Source: Bacillus thermotolerans (GTDB lineage: Bacteria; Bacillota; Bacilli; Bacillales; Domibacillaceae). From it: DNA of 39,023 nt. Shown piece by piece: positions 1-8,298 of the stretch. The position numbers and the translations under genes are program-made. The stretch is from NCBI RefSeq assembly GCF_000812025.2, contig NZ_JWJE02000036.1, forward strand, positions 1 through 39,023, written 5' to 3'. The notes under the pieces were generated by a model. That model saw nothing but the letters and a program-made list of their open reading frames with translations, ran no database searches and was not told the DNA's origin. How positions within the stretch are numbered: the first letter of the stretch is position 1; each line of letters begins with the position of its first letter.

Positions 1-34
1 CCATGTTATCTCTAGTTGTGTTTCTTAATTATAC

Positions 35-85
35 AAAAAAGTACCCTATAGGTAGACTTTTTTTGGTGTCTACTCTATAGGGTAC
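35..85 (-). terminator. Rho-independent terminator of the two small minus-strand genes
   Basis: An inverted repeat has arms GTACCCTATAG and CTATAGGGTAC, extended inward by GTAGAC/GTCTAC with one bulged base. On the minus strand it is followed by a T-run (six A on the plus strand at 35-40). It lies just after the stop codon at 109 and should end the small operon 466-109. Confidence 0.8.
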
Positions 86-108
86 ACTTTAAAAAGTATC
101 CGGTCTTT

Positions 109-270
109 TTATTGCTGGGAAACCACTGGACAATTCTTTAAATACTTGATGTGGGTCAATTCAACCTGGTGTGGAGGGGAAAGCCTTTTAATGTCACAGT
201 ATCCAGCATCATCAATATCCAAAATCTTATATGGCTCTCCTTCATACAGAATAATATCCTGTTCTTTCAC
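109..270 (-). CDS. Small conserved-looking protein, 53 aa, unknown function
   Basis: The frame starts with GTG at 270, preceded by GGGAGAGG nine bases upstream, and encodes 53 residues beginning (M)KEQDIILYEGEPYKIL and ending CPVVSQQ. I do not recognise a family. The composition is soluble, acidic in the middle (DIDDAGYCD), with two cysteines and no signal peptide or membrane segment. It lies 40 bases behind the zinc-finger gene at 311-466 and shares its terminator, so the two are probably co-transcribed. Support comes from the good ribosome binding site, protein-like composition and terminator placement; no function can be given. Confidence 0.6.
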   Translation of the reverse strand: MKEQDIILYEGEPYKILDIDDAGYCDIKRLSPPHQVELTHIKYLKNCPVVSQQ

Positions 271-310
271 CGCAGAAGACCTCTCCCTATATAAATTTAA
301 CCTGCTTTTA

Positions 311-466
311 CTATTTTAAATGACCTAACAGAGAAGCCGGTAATGGGTACATTCTATATACACCGAGACCTTCACACTGCCTGCATACTTTTCCGTTGAG
401 GAATCCTCTGACTAGAGGAACTCTGCCTAAGCCGTTACATTCTGTACATACTCGTCTGTGGGTCAT
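311..466 (-). CDS. Small double-CxxC zinc-finger protein, 51 aa (DnaJ zinc-finger-like, YuiA-type)
   Basis: ATG at 466 follows AAAGGAGGAATTTG, an excellent ribosome binding site. The 51-residue product contains two repeats of the DnaJ-type zinc motif CxxCxGxG (CTECNGLGR near residue 7 and CRQCEGLGV near residue 32), enough for one zinc ion with four cysteines. Such small proteins, including YuiA-type proteins of bacilli, are usually unstudied; a DnaJ chaperone role is not implied because there is no J domain. It is divergent from cysH; a TATACT-like -10 on the minus strand (506-511) is a possible promoter. Assignment to YuiA itself is uncertain. Confidence 0.7.
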   Translation of the reverse strand: MTHRRVCTECNGLGRVPLVRGFLNGKVCRQCEGLGVYRMYPLPASLLGHLK

Positions 467-577
467 CAAATTCCTCCTTTAAACGGGAAAACCCTACTTT
501 TTTTTAGTATACCCGAGTTGTTTCCTCTTTAACCTCCGCAAAATTGTAAAAAAATATGTAAATTTTTTAAATAGGGT

Positions 578-608
578 TTGACTTTAAGTAATTTTCTGAT
601 AGTATTAT
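578..608 (+). promoter_or_regulatory. Probable SigA promoter of the cysH operon
   Basis: TTGACT at 578-583 is followed after 16 bases by TAGTAT (600-605), or after 19 by TATTAT (603-608). The short leader that follows contains CCTA-N9-TAGG (624-640), overlapping the ribosome binding site. I see no S-box (SAM) riboswitch. Confidence 0.55.
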
Positions 609-649
609 CTATATCCTTTAAATCCTATCAATAAAGTAGGTGTTTGATT

Positions 650-1357
650 TTGATCACATATCATGATTGGAATGAAGAGCAGCATGCCCTTTTTCCAGAA
701 GACAGCGAAACAAAAGGGGCACTGGAAACGCTCCGCTGGGCGTATGAAGAGTACGAAAACGACATTGTATATGCCTGCAGCTTTGGTATTGAAGGCATCG
801 TATTGATTGACTTAATTTCAAAAGTGAAACCAAATGCAGAAATTGTATTTTTAGACACTGGCTATCACTTTAAAGAGACGTATGAACTCATTGATAAGGT
901 AAAAGCCGCTTATCCTGAGCTGAATATTCGCATGCAGCAGCCTGATTTAACGATTGAAGAGCAGACGGCTCAGTATGGCAAAGATCTATGGAAAACCAAT
1001 CCAAACCAGTGCTGTGATTTAAGAAAAATTGAGCCGCTCAAACAAGTGCTTTCTCCGTCTATTGCCTGGATTTCAGGACTGAGAAGGGAGCAGTCAGAAT
1101 CGAGAAAGAACACGAATTTCTTGAACCAAGACCACAAATTCCAAAAGGTTAAGGTATGCCCGCTGATCCACTGGACATGGAAAGATGTCTGGCGCTACGT
1201 GACGAAGCATGAATTAGCCTATAATCCGCTTCATGACCAAGGCTATCCGAGTATCGGCTGCGAGACATGCACAAAGCCGGCCTACTCCCTAGAAGACATG
1301 CGTGCAGGCCGCTGGGCAGGCACCGGCAAAACGGAATGTGGGTTACATACCACCTAA
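650..1357 (+). CDS. cysH: Phosphoadenylyl/adenylyl-sulfate reductase (thioredoxin-dependent)
   Basis: CysH reduces activated sulfate (PAPS or APS) to sulfite with thioredoxin in assimilatory sulfate reduction. The protein has the adenylyl-binding region ([22 protein letters not shown]), SGLRREQS, and the cysteines NQCCDLRK and GCETC that hold a 4Fe-4S cluster in Bacillus-type enzymes, plus the C-terminal catalytic ECGLH. These cysteines suggest APS can be used directly. I chose the TTG at 650, giving MITYHDW and aligning with the known Bacillus N-terminus; the TTG at 644 lies too close to the AGG of the ribosome binding site. It is the first gene of the operon, followed at 66 bases by sat. 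Confidence 0.95.
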   Translation: MITYHDWNEEQHALFPEDSETKGALETLRWAYEEYENDIVYACSFGIEGIVLIDLISKVKPNAEIVFLDTGYHFKETYELIDKVKAAYPELNIRMQQPDLTIEEQTAQYGKDLWKTNPNQCCDLRKIEPLKQVLSPSIAWISGLRREQSESRKNTNFLNQDHKFQKVKVCPLIHWTWKDVWRYVTKHELAYNPLHDQGYPSIGCETCTKPAYSLEDMRAGRWAGTGKTECGLHTT

Positions 1358-1422
1358 GTGACGCATTTTTTTGGCTATAAAACTGAGTATTTTGGTAAGT
1401 TTAATAGAATTAGGAGGTTTTA

Positions 1423-2571
1423 ATGATGACAAAGAGTATTCCACACGGCGGTGAACTCGTACAATTATTCAACCCGGATTACAATATCGCTTCGATTGAA
1501 GCAGAAATTGAATTGGACCAAACGGCATTAAGTGACTTAGAGCTGATCGGCACAGGTGCTTACAGCCCGTTAAGAGGCTTTTTAACACAGAAGGATTATA
1601 ACTCTGTAGTAAAAAACATTCGTCTAGCTGACGGAACGGTTTGGAGCCTGCCTATTACTCTTCCGGTCACAGAGGAAAAAGCTGCGGCATTGCAGGAAGG
1701 AGAAACAGCTCTTCTTGTTCATGACGGCATTCCTTACGGCGTGATTGATATTGAAGAAATTTATCAGCCGGACCAGCAGGCAGAAGCTCAGGAAGTATAC
1801 AGAACAACCGAGCTTGCCCACCCTGGCGTAAAGAAGATGTTTGACCGCGGTTCCGTTTACGTAGGCGGCCCGATTACACTCATCCGCCGCATTGAACGCA
1901 AGCAGTTTGCCGAATTTTATTTTGACCCGGCCGAAACAAGAGCGATCTTTGAAGAAAAAGGCTGGAACAAGGTCGTTGGGTTCCAAACGAGAAACCCTGT
2001 ACACCGCGCTCATGAATATATTCAAAAGACAGCGTTAGAAACCGTAGACGGCTTGCTTTTAAATCCTCTTGTCGGCGAAACAAAGTCTGATGACATCCCG
2101 GCCGATGTCCGCATGGAAAGCTATCAGGTTTTATTAAAAGAATATTATCCAAAAGACCGTGTGAAATTAGCTGTATTCCCGGCTGCTATGCGCTATGCAG
2201 GTCCTCGTGAAGCGATCTTCCATGCGCTTGTCCGCAAAAACTACGGCTGCACACATTTTATCGTAGGCCGTGACCACGCAGGTGTCGGCAGCTACTACGG
2301 CACATATGATGCTCAGAGAATTTTTGATCAATTTACGGAAGAAGAGATCGGCCTTACGTTGCTGTTCTTCGAGCACAGCTTCTACTGCGAGAAATGCGGA
2401 GCCATGGCTTCAGCTAAAACATGCCCGCACGATAAGGAGCACCATGTCATTCTTTCCGGTACGAAGGTTCGTGAAATGCTGCGTGCAGGCGAGGTGCCGC
2501 CGGCTACCTTCAGCCGCAAAGAAGTGATCGAAGTCCTCATTCGCGGATTAAGAGAAAAGGAAACGGTGTAA
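1423..2571 (+). CDS. sat: Sulfate adenylyltransferase (ATP sulfurylase)
   Basis: Makes adenylyl sulfate from ATP and sulfate, the activating step of sulfate assimilation. At 382 residues it has the usual length. It shows the nucleotide-binding [12 protein letters not shown] motif, the GRDHAGVG motif, and a C-terminal zinc-type CEKCGAMAS...CPH segment as in Bacillus enzymes. TAGGAGG precedes the ATG at 1423; a second ATG directly follows (1426) and could be the true start. It sits between cysH and cysC; 13 bases separate it from cysC. Confidence 0.96.
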   Translation: MMTKSIPHGGELVQLFNPDYNIASIEAEIELDQTALSDLELIGTGAYSPLRGFLTQKDYNSVVKNIRLADGTVWSLPITLPVTEEKAAALQEGETALLVHDGIPYGVIDIEEIYQPDQQAEAQEVYRTTELAHPGVKKMFDRGSVYVGGPITLIRRIERKQFAEFYFDPAETRAIFEEKGWNKVVGFQTRNPVHRAHEYIQKTALETVDGLLLNPLVGETKSDDIPADVRMESYQVLLKEYYPKDRVKLAVFPAAMRYAGPREAIFHALVRKNYGCTHFIVGRDHAGVGSYYGTYDAQRIFDQFTEEEIGLTLLFFEHSFYCEKCGAMASAKTCPHDKEHHVILSGTKVREMLRAGEVPPATFSRKEVIEVLIRGLREKETV

Positions 2572-2584
2572 GAGGAGGAAAAGC

Positions 2585-3178
2585 ATGAGCACAAATATCG
2601 TATGGCACGACCAATCCCTGACAAAAGCAGAGAAAAGAGAAAAAAATGGCCATCACAGTGCGGTTTTCTGGTTTACCGGGCTCTCTGGTTCCGGCAAATC
2701 AACGGTTGCTAATGCAGCGGCCAAAAAACTGCATGAACTAGGGGCACAGACGTATGTATTAGACGGCGACAATGTCCGTCACGGCTTAAATAAAGACCTC
2801 GGCTTTTCTGATGAAGACCGAAAAGAAAACATCCGCCGCATCGGCGAGGTAGCAAAACTGTTTGTAGACAGCGGCCAGCTTGTATTTACGGCTTTCATCT
2901 CTCCTTTCAAGGAAGACCGCGCCGTTGTACGCGAGCTTTTGGGTAAGGATGAATTCGTGGAAGTATTCGTCAGCTGCCCGATTGAGGAATGTGAAGCCCG
3001 CGATCCAAAAGGGTTGTACAAAAAGGCAAGAAAAGGAGAAATACCGGAGTTTACCGGTATCTCTTCTCCATACGAAGCACCGGAAAAGCCTGAGCTTGTA
3101 CTGGAAACCGACCGCTTTTCCGTAGAGGAATGCGTGGATCAGCTTATTTCTTACATGAAAGCAAACAAGTGGCTGTAA
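2585..3178 (+). CDS. cysC: Adenylyl-sulfate kinase
   Basis: Phosphorylates APS to PAPS using ATP. The Walker A motif GLSGSGKST lies near residues 34-42, with [11 protein letters not shown] and the FISPFKEDR region downstream, all typical of CysC. It has 197 residues, the standard bacterial length. AGAGGAGG precedes the ATG. In this operon it acts after Sat; if CysH uses APS directly, CysC may serve other PAPS needs. It is followed by a strong intercistronic hairpin. Confidence 0.96.
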   Translation: MSTNIVWHDQSLTKAEKREKNGHHSAVFWFTGLSGSGKSTVANAAAKKLHELGAQTYVLDGDNVRHGLNKDLGFSDEDRKENIRRIGEVAKLFVDSGQLVFTAFISPFKEDRAVVRELLGKDEFVEVFVSCPIEECEARDPKGLYKKARKGEIPEFTGISSPYEAPEKPELVLETDRFSVEECVDQLISYMKANKWL

Positions 3179-3201
3179 CAACAGGATCATGACAAGGAAA
3201 G

Positions 3202-3228
3202 CCAGCAGCGGGAAGTACCCGCTGCTGG
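3202..3228 (+). other. Intercistronic RNA hairpin between cysC and sumT
   Basis: A perfect 11-bp stem (CCAGCAGCGGG / CCCGCTGCTGG) with a five-base loop sits between the sulfate-activation genes and the siroheme genes. No T-run follows, so it is unlikely to be a simple terminator; it could stabilise or mark processing of the upstream mRNA segment. Confidence 0.7.
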
Positions 3229-3258
3229 TCTGAAAAAGAAAGCGTGGAGGTGTCCGTT

Positions 3259-4044
3259 ATGGCAAAAGTGTGGTTAGTCGGAGCTGGACCCGGCGATCCC
3301 GATCTCATTACAGTAAAAGGTTTAAAAGCAATCCAGGAAGCCGACGTGATTTTATACGACCGTCTGGTCAGTGAAGAGCTCCTTAACTATGCGAAACCGG
3401 AAGCGGAGCTGGTTTTCTGCGGAAAATTACCGGATCATCATTTCCTGCAGCAGGAAACGATCAATTATCTGCTTGTGAAGCATGCGAAGAAAGGCAAAAA
3501 GGTTACCCGGCTGAAAGGCGGCGATCCATTCGTGTTTGGCCGCGGCGGGGAAGAAGCGGCCTTTTTGGCGGAACATGGCGTAGCGTTTGAAATCGTGCCG
3601 GGCATCACTTCAGGCATCGCCGCTCCAGCTTATGCAGGTATTCCGGTCACACACCGCGGCCACAGCGCTTCGTTTGCCATTGTCACCGGGCATCGCCGCG
3701 AAGGAGAAAAGGAAGAACTAAAGTGGTCTGCTTTAGCCAATGGAATTGATACATTAGCTGTTTATATGGGGATGAAGAACCTGCCCTATATTCAAGAGAA
3801 GCTTCTTTCCCACGGCAAGCCGCCTGAAACACCGGCTGCTTTAATCCACTGGGGGACGACAAATGAACAAAGAACGGTCACAGGGACACTAGCGACGATT
3901 GCAGACATTGCGAAGCAGGAAGGCATCACGAACCCAAGCATGATTATTATTGGAGAAGTGGTAGAGCTCCGCGAAAAGCTGAAATGGTTCAATGAGTGGG
4001 AGAAAGAAGAAATAGCTGCCCTTGCCGCAGGAGCCGAGCAATGA
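3259..4044 (+). CDS. sumT: Uroporphyrinogen-III C-methyltransferase
   Basis: Methylates uroporphyrinogen III twice with SAM to give precorrin-2, the first step to siroheme, the cofactor of sulfite and nitrite reductases. The N-terminal VWLVGAGPGDPDLITVKG and the later LKGGDPFVFGRGGEEA and VPGITSGIAAPAY are signature motifs. I chose ATG 3259 because GGAGG lies eight bases upstream; the upstream in-frame extension would begin before that site. The length of 261 residues fits single-domain SumT (YlnD) rather than CysG fusions. Its stop overlaps the sirB start (ATGA). Confidence 0.95.
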   Translation: MAKVWLVGAGPGDPDLITVKGLKAIQEADVILYDRLVSEELLNYAKPEAELVFCGKLPDHHFLQQETINYLLVKHAKKGKKVTRLKGGDPFVFGRGGEEAAFLAEHGVAFEIVPGITSGIAAPAYAGIPVTHRGHSASFAIVTGHRREGEKEELKWSALANGIDTLAVYMGMKNLPYIQEKLLSHGKPPETPAALIHWGTTNEQRTVTGTLATIADIAKQEGITNPSMIIIGEVVELREKLKWFNEWEKEEIAALAAGAEQ

Positions 4045-4808
4045 AAGCCGTCCTGTATGTTTGCCACGGCAGCCGTGTAAGGAAAGGCCGAGAAGAAGCG
4101 TACCATTTTATTGAGCAGACCAAACCGTTCGTGGATGTACCCATTCAAGAAACCTGCTTTCTAGAGCTGGCAGAGCCGACGATTGCTCAAGGTGTTGCCA
4201 GCTGTGTAGAGCAGGGAGCGGATGAAATTATCGTTTTTCCGTTTTTACTGCTTGCCGCAGGCCATGCGAAAAAAGACATTCCGCATGAATTAAAGAAAGT
4301 AAAAGGTCAATTTCCGGCTGTCACTTTTTACTACGCCCAGCCGATTGGCGTTCATGAAGCGTTGATTGACATCCTGATTGAGCGGATGGAGGAAACTGGG
4401 GAATCCATTGAACCCGATGACTCCGTGTTAATCGTCGGGCGGGGGAGCAGCGATACGCAAACGCTGGCTGATTTTGTATCTATACGGAATTTATTCCGTC
4501 TTAAAACCAACTTAACTGATGTGAATATAAGTTATTTGGCGGCCGCTTCTCCGCGTTTTACCGATGAAGTGAAGCGGTTATCGGAGGAAGCGGCGTCTAA
4601 ACTATGGGTGCTTCCGTATTTGTTGTTCACCGGCATGCTGTCTCATTCGATGAAGAAGGAGATTAAAGCCCTGCCGATGGCAGAATCAGTGGTGCTGACA
4701 AAGTGTCTCGGCTATCACCCGGCCATCCGGCAGATTATTCATCAGAGAATTCAGGAAGCCGAACAGCTAGAGGAGGGGTTCTTATCTTTCCGATCAATCT
4801 CCATCTAA
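4041..4808 (+). CDS. sirB: Sirohydrochlorin ferrochelatase
   Basis: Inserts Fe2+ into sirohydrochlorin to make siroheme. It begins MKAVLYVCHGSRVRKG, with the catalytic His of the HGS motif found in CbiX/SirB, and a second CbiX half with VGRGSSD near residue 130. It has 255 residues, matching the two-lobe SirB of bacilli (YlnE). The start overlaps the sumT stop, and GCAGGAG lies just upstream, indicating translational coupling. The 3' end overlaps the start region of sirC. Confidence 0.93.
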   Translation: MKAVLYVCHGSRVRKGREEAYHFIEQTKPFVDVPIQETCFLELAEPTIAQGVASCVEQGADEIIVFPFLLLAAGHAKKDIPHELKKVKGQFPAVTFYYAQPIGVHEALIDILIERMEETGESIEPDDSVLIVGRGSSDTQTLADFVSIRNLFRLKTNLTDVNISYLAAASPRFTDEVKRLSEEAASKLWVLPYLLFTGMLSHSMKKEIKALPMAESVVLTKCLGYHPAIRQIIHQRIQEAEQLEEGFLSFRSISI

Positions 4809-5410
4809 CAGATGAAAAAATAGTTATGATAGGAGGCGGGCAAATCGCCCTGCATAAGATTCAAAACCTCCTTCGCTTTCGGTTAAACATATGTGTCGTC
4901 AGCCCGGTGATCCATCCAGACATAGAAAAGCTGGAGAAAGATGGCCTTGTTGCTGTTCAGCTAAAGGAAGCAGAAGAGGCAGACTATCAAGACGCTTTCC
5001 TTGTGATCGCTGTGACAAATTCGCCTGAGGTGAACGACGAAGTAGCCCGGAAAGCAAAGGCCATGGGAAAGCTCGTTATTCATACCGGCCAGCAGGAGCT
5101 CGGCAACTGCACCATACCAGCGACATTACAAAGGGGACGCTTTACGATCAGCATATCGACCGGAGGGGCCAGCCCAACGCTGGCCAAACAGTTAAGGGAT
5201 GAGCTGGAGGAGCAGTATGACGAGTCTTATGGCGAATACATTGATTTTCTATACGAAGTCAGACAAACGGTGAAGAAAGTAGAGAGTGACCGTGCGGTAC
5301 GCCGGCGGCTGCTGAAGGTAGCAACAGATCCTGCCTTTTATAAAGATGAACAAAAGCGGATGGACTTTCTACATAAGCTCCAATCGAAGGCTGGCGCAAC
5401 AGATAGATAA
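4784..5410 (+). CDS. sirC: Precorrin-2 dehydrogenase, probably with a rare ATC start
   Basis: Oxidises precorrin-2 to sirohydrochlorin with NAD+. After a short start it shows the Rossmann glycine motif IGGGQIALHKIQNLL and the family region TISTGGASPTLAK (here ISISTGGASP). Homologues begin a few residues before this Rossmann strand. No ATG, GTG or TTG fits there, but a strong AGGAGGGG (4771-4778) lies five bases before an in-frame ATC (4784), giving a 208-residue protein. The only upstream conventional start is GTG 4703, which lacks a ribosome binding site and would add 27 odd residues inside sirB. The start is an inference; the gene identity is firm. Confidence 0.88.
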   Translation: MFPINLHLTDEKIVMIGGGQIALHKIQNLLRFRLNICVVSPVIHPDIEKLEKDGLVAVQLKEAEEADYQDAFLVIAVTNSPEVNDEVARKAKAMGKLVIHTGQQELGNCTIPATLQRGRFTISISTGGASPTLAKQLRDELEEQYDESYGEYIDFLYEVRQTVKKVESDRAVRRRLLKVATDPAFYKDEQKRMDFLHKLQSKAGATDR

Positions 5411-5425
5411 GAGGGAGGGAGATGC

Positions 5426-6334
5426 ATGGAACGATTTGTCATATTAGCACTTGTTGGGCTTGCAGCTCAGCTGGTGGACGGGGCACTCGGGATGGGGTAC
5501 GGACTCACGTCAACGACACTTTTGCTTACAGCAGGGGTTGCCCCCGCAATCGCTTCTGCTTCGGTCCACATGGCAGAAGTAGTGACCACAGCTGCTTCAG
5601 GCGTCTCACATGTAAAGTTTGGGAATGTGGATAAACAGATGGCAAAGCGTCTCATCATCCCCGGAGCCATCGGAGCCTTTTTAGGAGCTACCTTTTTAAG
5701 CCAATTAACAGGTGAATACGTTCGATTATATGTGTCGATCTTTTTGCTTTGCTTGGGACTATACATTTTAACTCGTTTCTTATTTCTGCAGGACGCACGC
5801 AAACAAGAACACAAGGTGCTGACGAACAAATTCTATGTTCCTCTCGGTTTTGTGGCCGGATTCTTTGACGCAAGCGGCGGAGGAGGATGGGGGCCTATCG
5901 CCACGCCTGCTTTGCTGTCACAAAAAGGCATGGAACCGAGGAAGGTTATTGGAACAGTGGGCGCCAGTGAATTTGCGGTGGCTTCCGCCGCCACCTTGGG
6001 CTTTATCATTTCTCTGGGGCTAGGGAACATTAACTGGCTTTGGGCAGGAGCGATTATGCTCGGAGGCGTCATTGCCGCACCGATTGCAGCCTGGATCGTC
6101 AAGAACTTGCCGACCAAGATATTAGCCGTTATCGTCAGCGGCATGCTGATCTTTACAAACACCAATGCCATCCTCAGCTACACGAATATTGAGCCGTTCT
6201 GGGAGAATATGATCTACGGTGTGATTGTTGCCGTTTGGCTGATGATTGTTCTTTACGTCATCCAGAAAGAGAGAAGGCTTATACCGAGAGCTGTCCAATA
6301 TTTACAAGATCAGAAATCGAGAAAAACATCCTAA
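5426..6334 (+). CDS. TauE/SafE-family membrane permease, likely sulfate/sulfur-oxyanion transporter
   Basis: A 302-residue polytopic membrane protein with two similar halves, each carrying the glycine-rich TauE motif (VDGALGMGYG near residue 17; FDASGGGGWGP near residue 150). TauE/SafE proteins move sulfite, sulfate, sulfonates or other organic acids. In B. subtilis the cysH operon carries the unrelated Pit-type permease CysP; here no cysP is seen between cysH and sat, and this gene ends the operon instead. A role in sulfate uptake (or sulfite export) is inferred from position. GAGGGAGGGAG precedes the ATG. A terminator overlaps its stop codon. Confidence 0.88.
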   Translation: MERFVILALVGLAAQLVDGALGMGYGLTSTTLLLTAGVAPAIASASVHMAEVVTTAASGVSHVKFGNVDKQMAKRLIIPGAIGAFLGATFLSQLTGEYVRLYVSIFLLCLGLYILTRFLFLQDARKQEHKVLTNKFYVPLGFVAGFFDASGGGGWGPIATPALLSQKGMEPRKVIGTVGASEFAVASAATLGFIISLGLGNINWLWAGAIMLGGVIAAPIAAWIVKNLPTKILAVIVSGMLIFTNTNAILSYTNIEPFWENMIYGVIVAVWLMIVLYVIQKERRLIPRAVQYLQDQKSRKTS

Positions 6335-6354
6335 CTCACGTTAGGGTGTTTTTT
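6330..6354 (+). terminator. Terminator of the cysH operon
   Basis: CCTAAC-TCAC-GTTAGG followed by GTGTTTTTT; the stem begins within the last codons and stop codon of the permease gene. Confidence 0.85.
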
Positions 6355-6483
6355 ATGCCTGCTTGTGAGACCTAGAGAAGCCCTTCTCCTTTCCTGCCGT
6401 TTTGGAAGAGGAGCGACAGGGTAAGTGGTTAGCAAAACGTCAAGGGAATGGCGGCAAAAGCACAAGGCGCAGCAGGAAGGAAC

Positions 6484-6525
6484 ACTAACAAAGAGAGAAG
6501 GCTTTGGCATCTTCTCTCTTTTAGT
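6484..6525. other. Hairpin in the gap before the SDR pseudogene
   Basis: AAAGAGAGAAG and CTTCTCTCTTT form a perfect 11-bp stem around a ten-base loop, extended by ACTAA/TTAGT. The T-run on either strand is short, so terminator function is uncertain. The rest of the 6355-6609 gap shows no gene I can support. Confidence 0.5.
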
Positions 6526-6609
6526 TTCATCCATTATTTAATTTACCCCTCAGGGCATTTTCGGCAAAATCGATCTAACCGCATCTAAGAAGGAGAGGAG
6601 GGGAAAGAC

Positions 6610-7560
6610 ATGAACTTAAAGAAGCTAAAAGACCAGGTGATCGTGATTACAGGGCATCGAGCGGGATTGGCCTTGTGACCGCCAGAATGGCTGCGGCAAG
6701 AGGAGCCAAGGTTGTTGCCGCTGCACGAAATGAAGAGGCATTAAAGGAATTAGTTCAGGAGCTAAAGGGAAAAGGACAGTCAGCTGTCTATGTAAAAGCA
6801 GATGTCGGACGTGAAGACGAGGTCAACAGGATTGCGGAAACAGCGATTCAAACATTCGGGCGTTTGGATACATGGGTGAATAACGCTGGCAGCTTTATAT
6901 TTGGACAGGCCATGGAAGTAAGCAGCGAAGACGCACATCGTCTGTTTACAACCAACTTTTGGGGTGTCGTGCACGGGACGAAGACGGCCGTTCAGCATTT
7001 TAAGGAGAGAGGAATGCCGGGAGCTGTCATTAATGTGATTTGCCGTACATGGACGGACGGAAAGTATAAGAACGGAATTGGAGAAGGAGAAGGCGCCTGT
7101 GTCCATCACACTCATCCGCCCAAGCAGAGTGGATACGCCTTGGAACAAGCGTGGAAGAAGCTATTTAAAGAAGCAGCCGGCTCATAGAGGGAGGGTTTAT
7201 CCTCCCGAAGCCGTGGCGGAAGCCATTCTCTATTCGGCCGAACACCCTAAAAGAGATATATTTGTCGGTTCGCAGTCGAGGGCGGTGCAGCTGATAGGCT
7301 CTCTTTTCCCGCGTCTAATGGATAAATGGATGGAGCTGACGATGTATGTGACCCAGCAGGATGAAAGGCCATCTAAGCCGAAGGAAGAGAGCGCTTTATA
7401 TAGTGCCGGGTATGGCTTGCACGAGAGAGGAACAAATAAAGGGTGGATTCGTTCGGGAAGCATGTATGTCAAAGCTTCTAAACATCCTGTTCTGACAGCC
7501 ATGGCCGCAACCGGAGCCGAGGCTGCCACTTACTGGGCAGCCATGAACCGAAAGAAATAA
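6610..7560 (+). pseudogene. Short-chain dehydrogenase/reductase, inactivated
   Basis: ATG 6610 follows GGAGAGGAGGGG. The frame runs MNLKKLKDQVIVITG and then breaks: the expected ASSGIG would need one more G in the GGG run at 6652-6654, and a TGA appears at 6676. From 6675 the Rossmann domain continues (TARMAAARGAKVVAAAR, the NNAG motif) to about 7040. There the segment that should hold the catalytic Ser and the YxxxK is missing or scrambled (about 25 residues lost), and the reading frame changes. A third segment from about 7078 (ELEKEKAPVSITLIRPSR) runs to the C-terminus at 7560. The loss of the YxxxK region argues for true decay, not only a sequencing error. Confidence 0.85.
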
Positions 7561-7584
7561 CCTAAATGGACGTATTCGGCATAA

Positions 7585-7635
7585 AAGCGGCACCCGAATG
7601 GTTAGATTCAACTACTAAACCTACAGGTGCCGTTT
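7585..7635. terminator. Bidirectional terminator between SDR pseudogene and coat gene
   Basis: AAAGCGGCACC and GGTGCCGTTT form the outer stem, with GGTTAG/CTAAACC inside. A T-rich tail follows on the plus strand, and GCTTTT on the minus strand. It lies between two convergent genes. Confidence 0.7.
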
Positions 7636-7665
7636 CTCATTATTTATTTTTTCTATTATAAATCT

Positions 7666-8298
7666 TTATTGATAAAGCTGATCGCTCTCGCCGGCAGTTG
7701 GGTTTTGTCCCTGGTAATTGTTTAGGTACTGCTGAAGTTGTTCCAGATCCTCAGGCACAACTTGATACATCGCCCCGATTTTCTCCACCATCTTCGGATC
7801 CGCCGGTTCTAATGGATAATACCCTTTTTTACCATGTACTGCCACATATCATAAGCATGGGCACAGCTTATCATGAAAGCCGTTTGATGGAAAGAACGCA
7901 GCTCGGGATTTGCGGCTTCCATTGCGGAATAAGCATATTCCCGGCCGGCGCGCTTTAACGTGAGTAAATAGGCGGTGGCCATTTCCCGGTCGTTAAAATC
8001 CTCTACAACCGTACGCGGCTGTACGGGCGAGTATTGAGCCATTGACGATTGAGTGTAGTCACTCAAATGCCCATCTTCCTTAAAAAGCTTCAACTCTCTT
8101 TTTGCCCCCTTCCGCCTCATTCATAAAAGAAGCCTTCATATTATAATCACGAATATGGAATGGAAAATGGCGCTCCAGGATGCTTTTAAATTCCGGGTCT
8201 TGTACATGCTGCAGCATGTAGGACATGTTGGTGATCGAATTTACACAGCTCATCGTTAACTCATTTAAGTCATTCAGTTCATGTGCTGCAAGTCTCAT
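7666..8298 (-). pseudogene. CotF-family spore coat protein with two frameshifts
   Basis: ATG 8298 follows AGGAGGAAGCC. The product begins MRLAAHELNDLNELTMSC and belongs to the CotF coat family of bacilli (CotF, YhcQ), helical proteins incorporated into the spore coat. The frame breaks near 8108 at an A-run that has one base too many and again near 7822 at an A-run one base too few (on the minus strand). After repair the protein continues through YTQSSMAQYSPVQPRTVVED, the MATAYLLTLKRAGREYAY helix and MWQYMVKKG, then YYPLEPADPKMV, ending at the TAA at 7666, about 210 residues in all. Both indels are in homopolymers and offset each other, so a sequence error is possible; as given, the gene is broken. 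Confidence 0.8.

Noticed and set aside
467-649. S-box (SAM) or T-box riboswitch upstream of cysH
   Set aside because: The leader after the likely promoter is only about 40 bases and contains none of the conserved S-box or T-box motifs.
6331-6534. Minus-strand frame of 67 codons in the gap before the SDR pseudogene
   Set aside because: Low-complexity Arg/Pro-rich translation, no ribosome binding site, and it spans the cysH-operon terminator.
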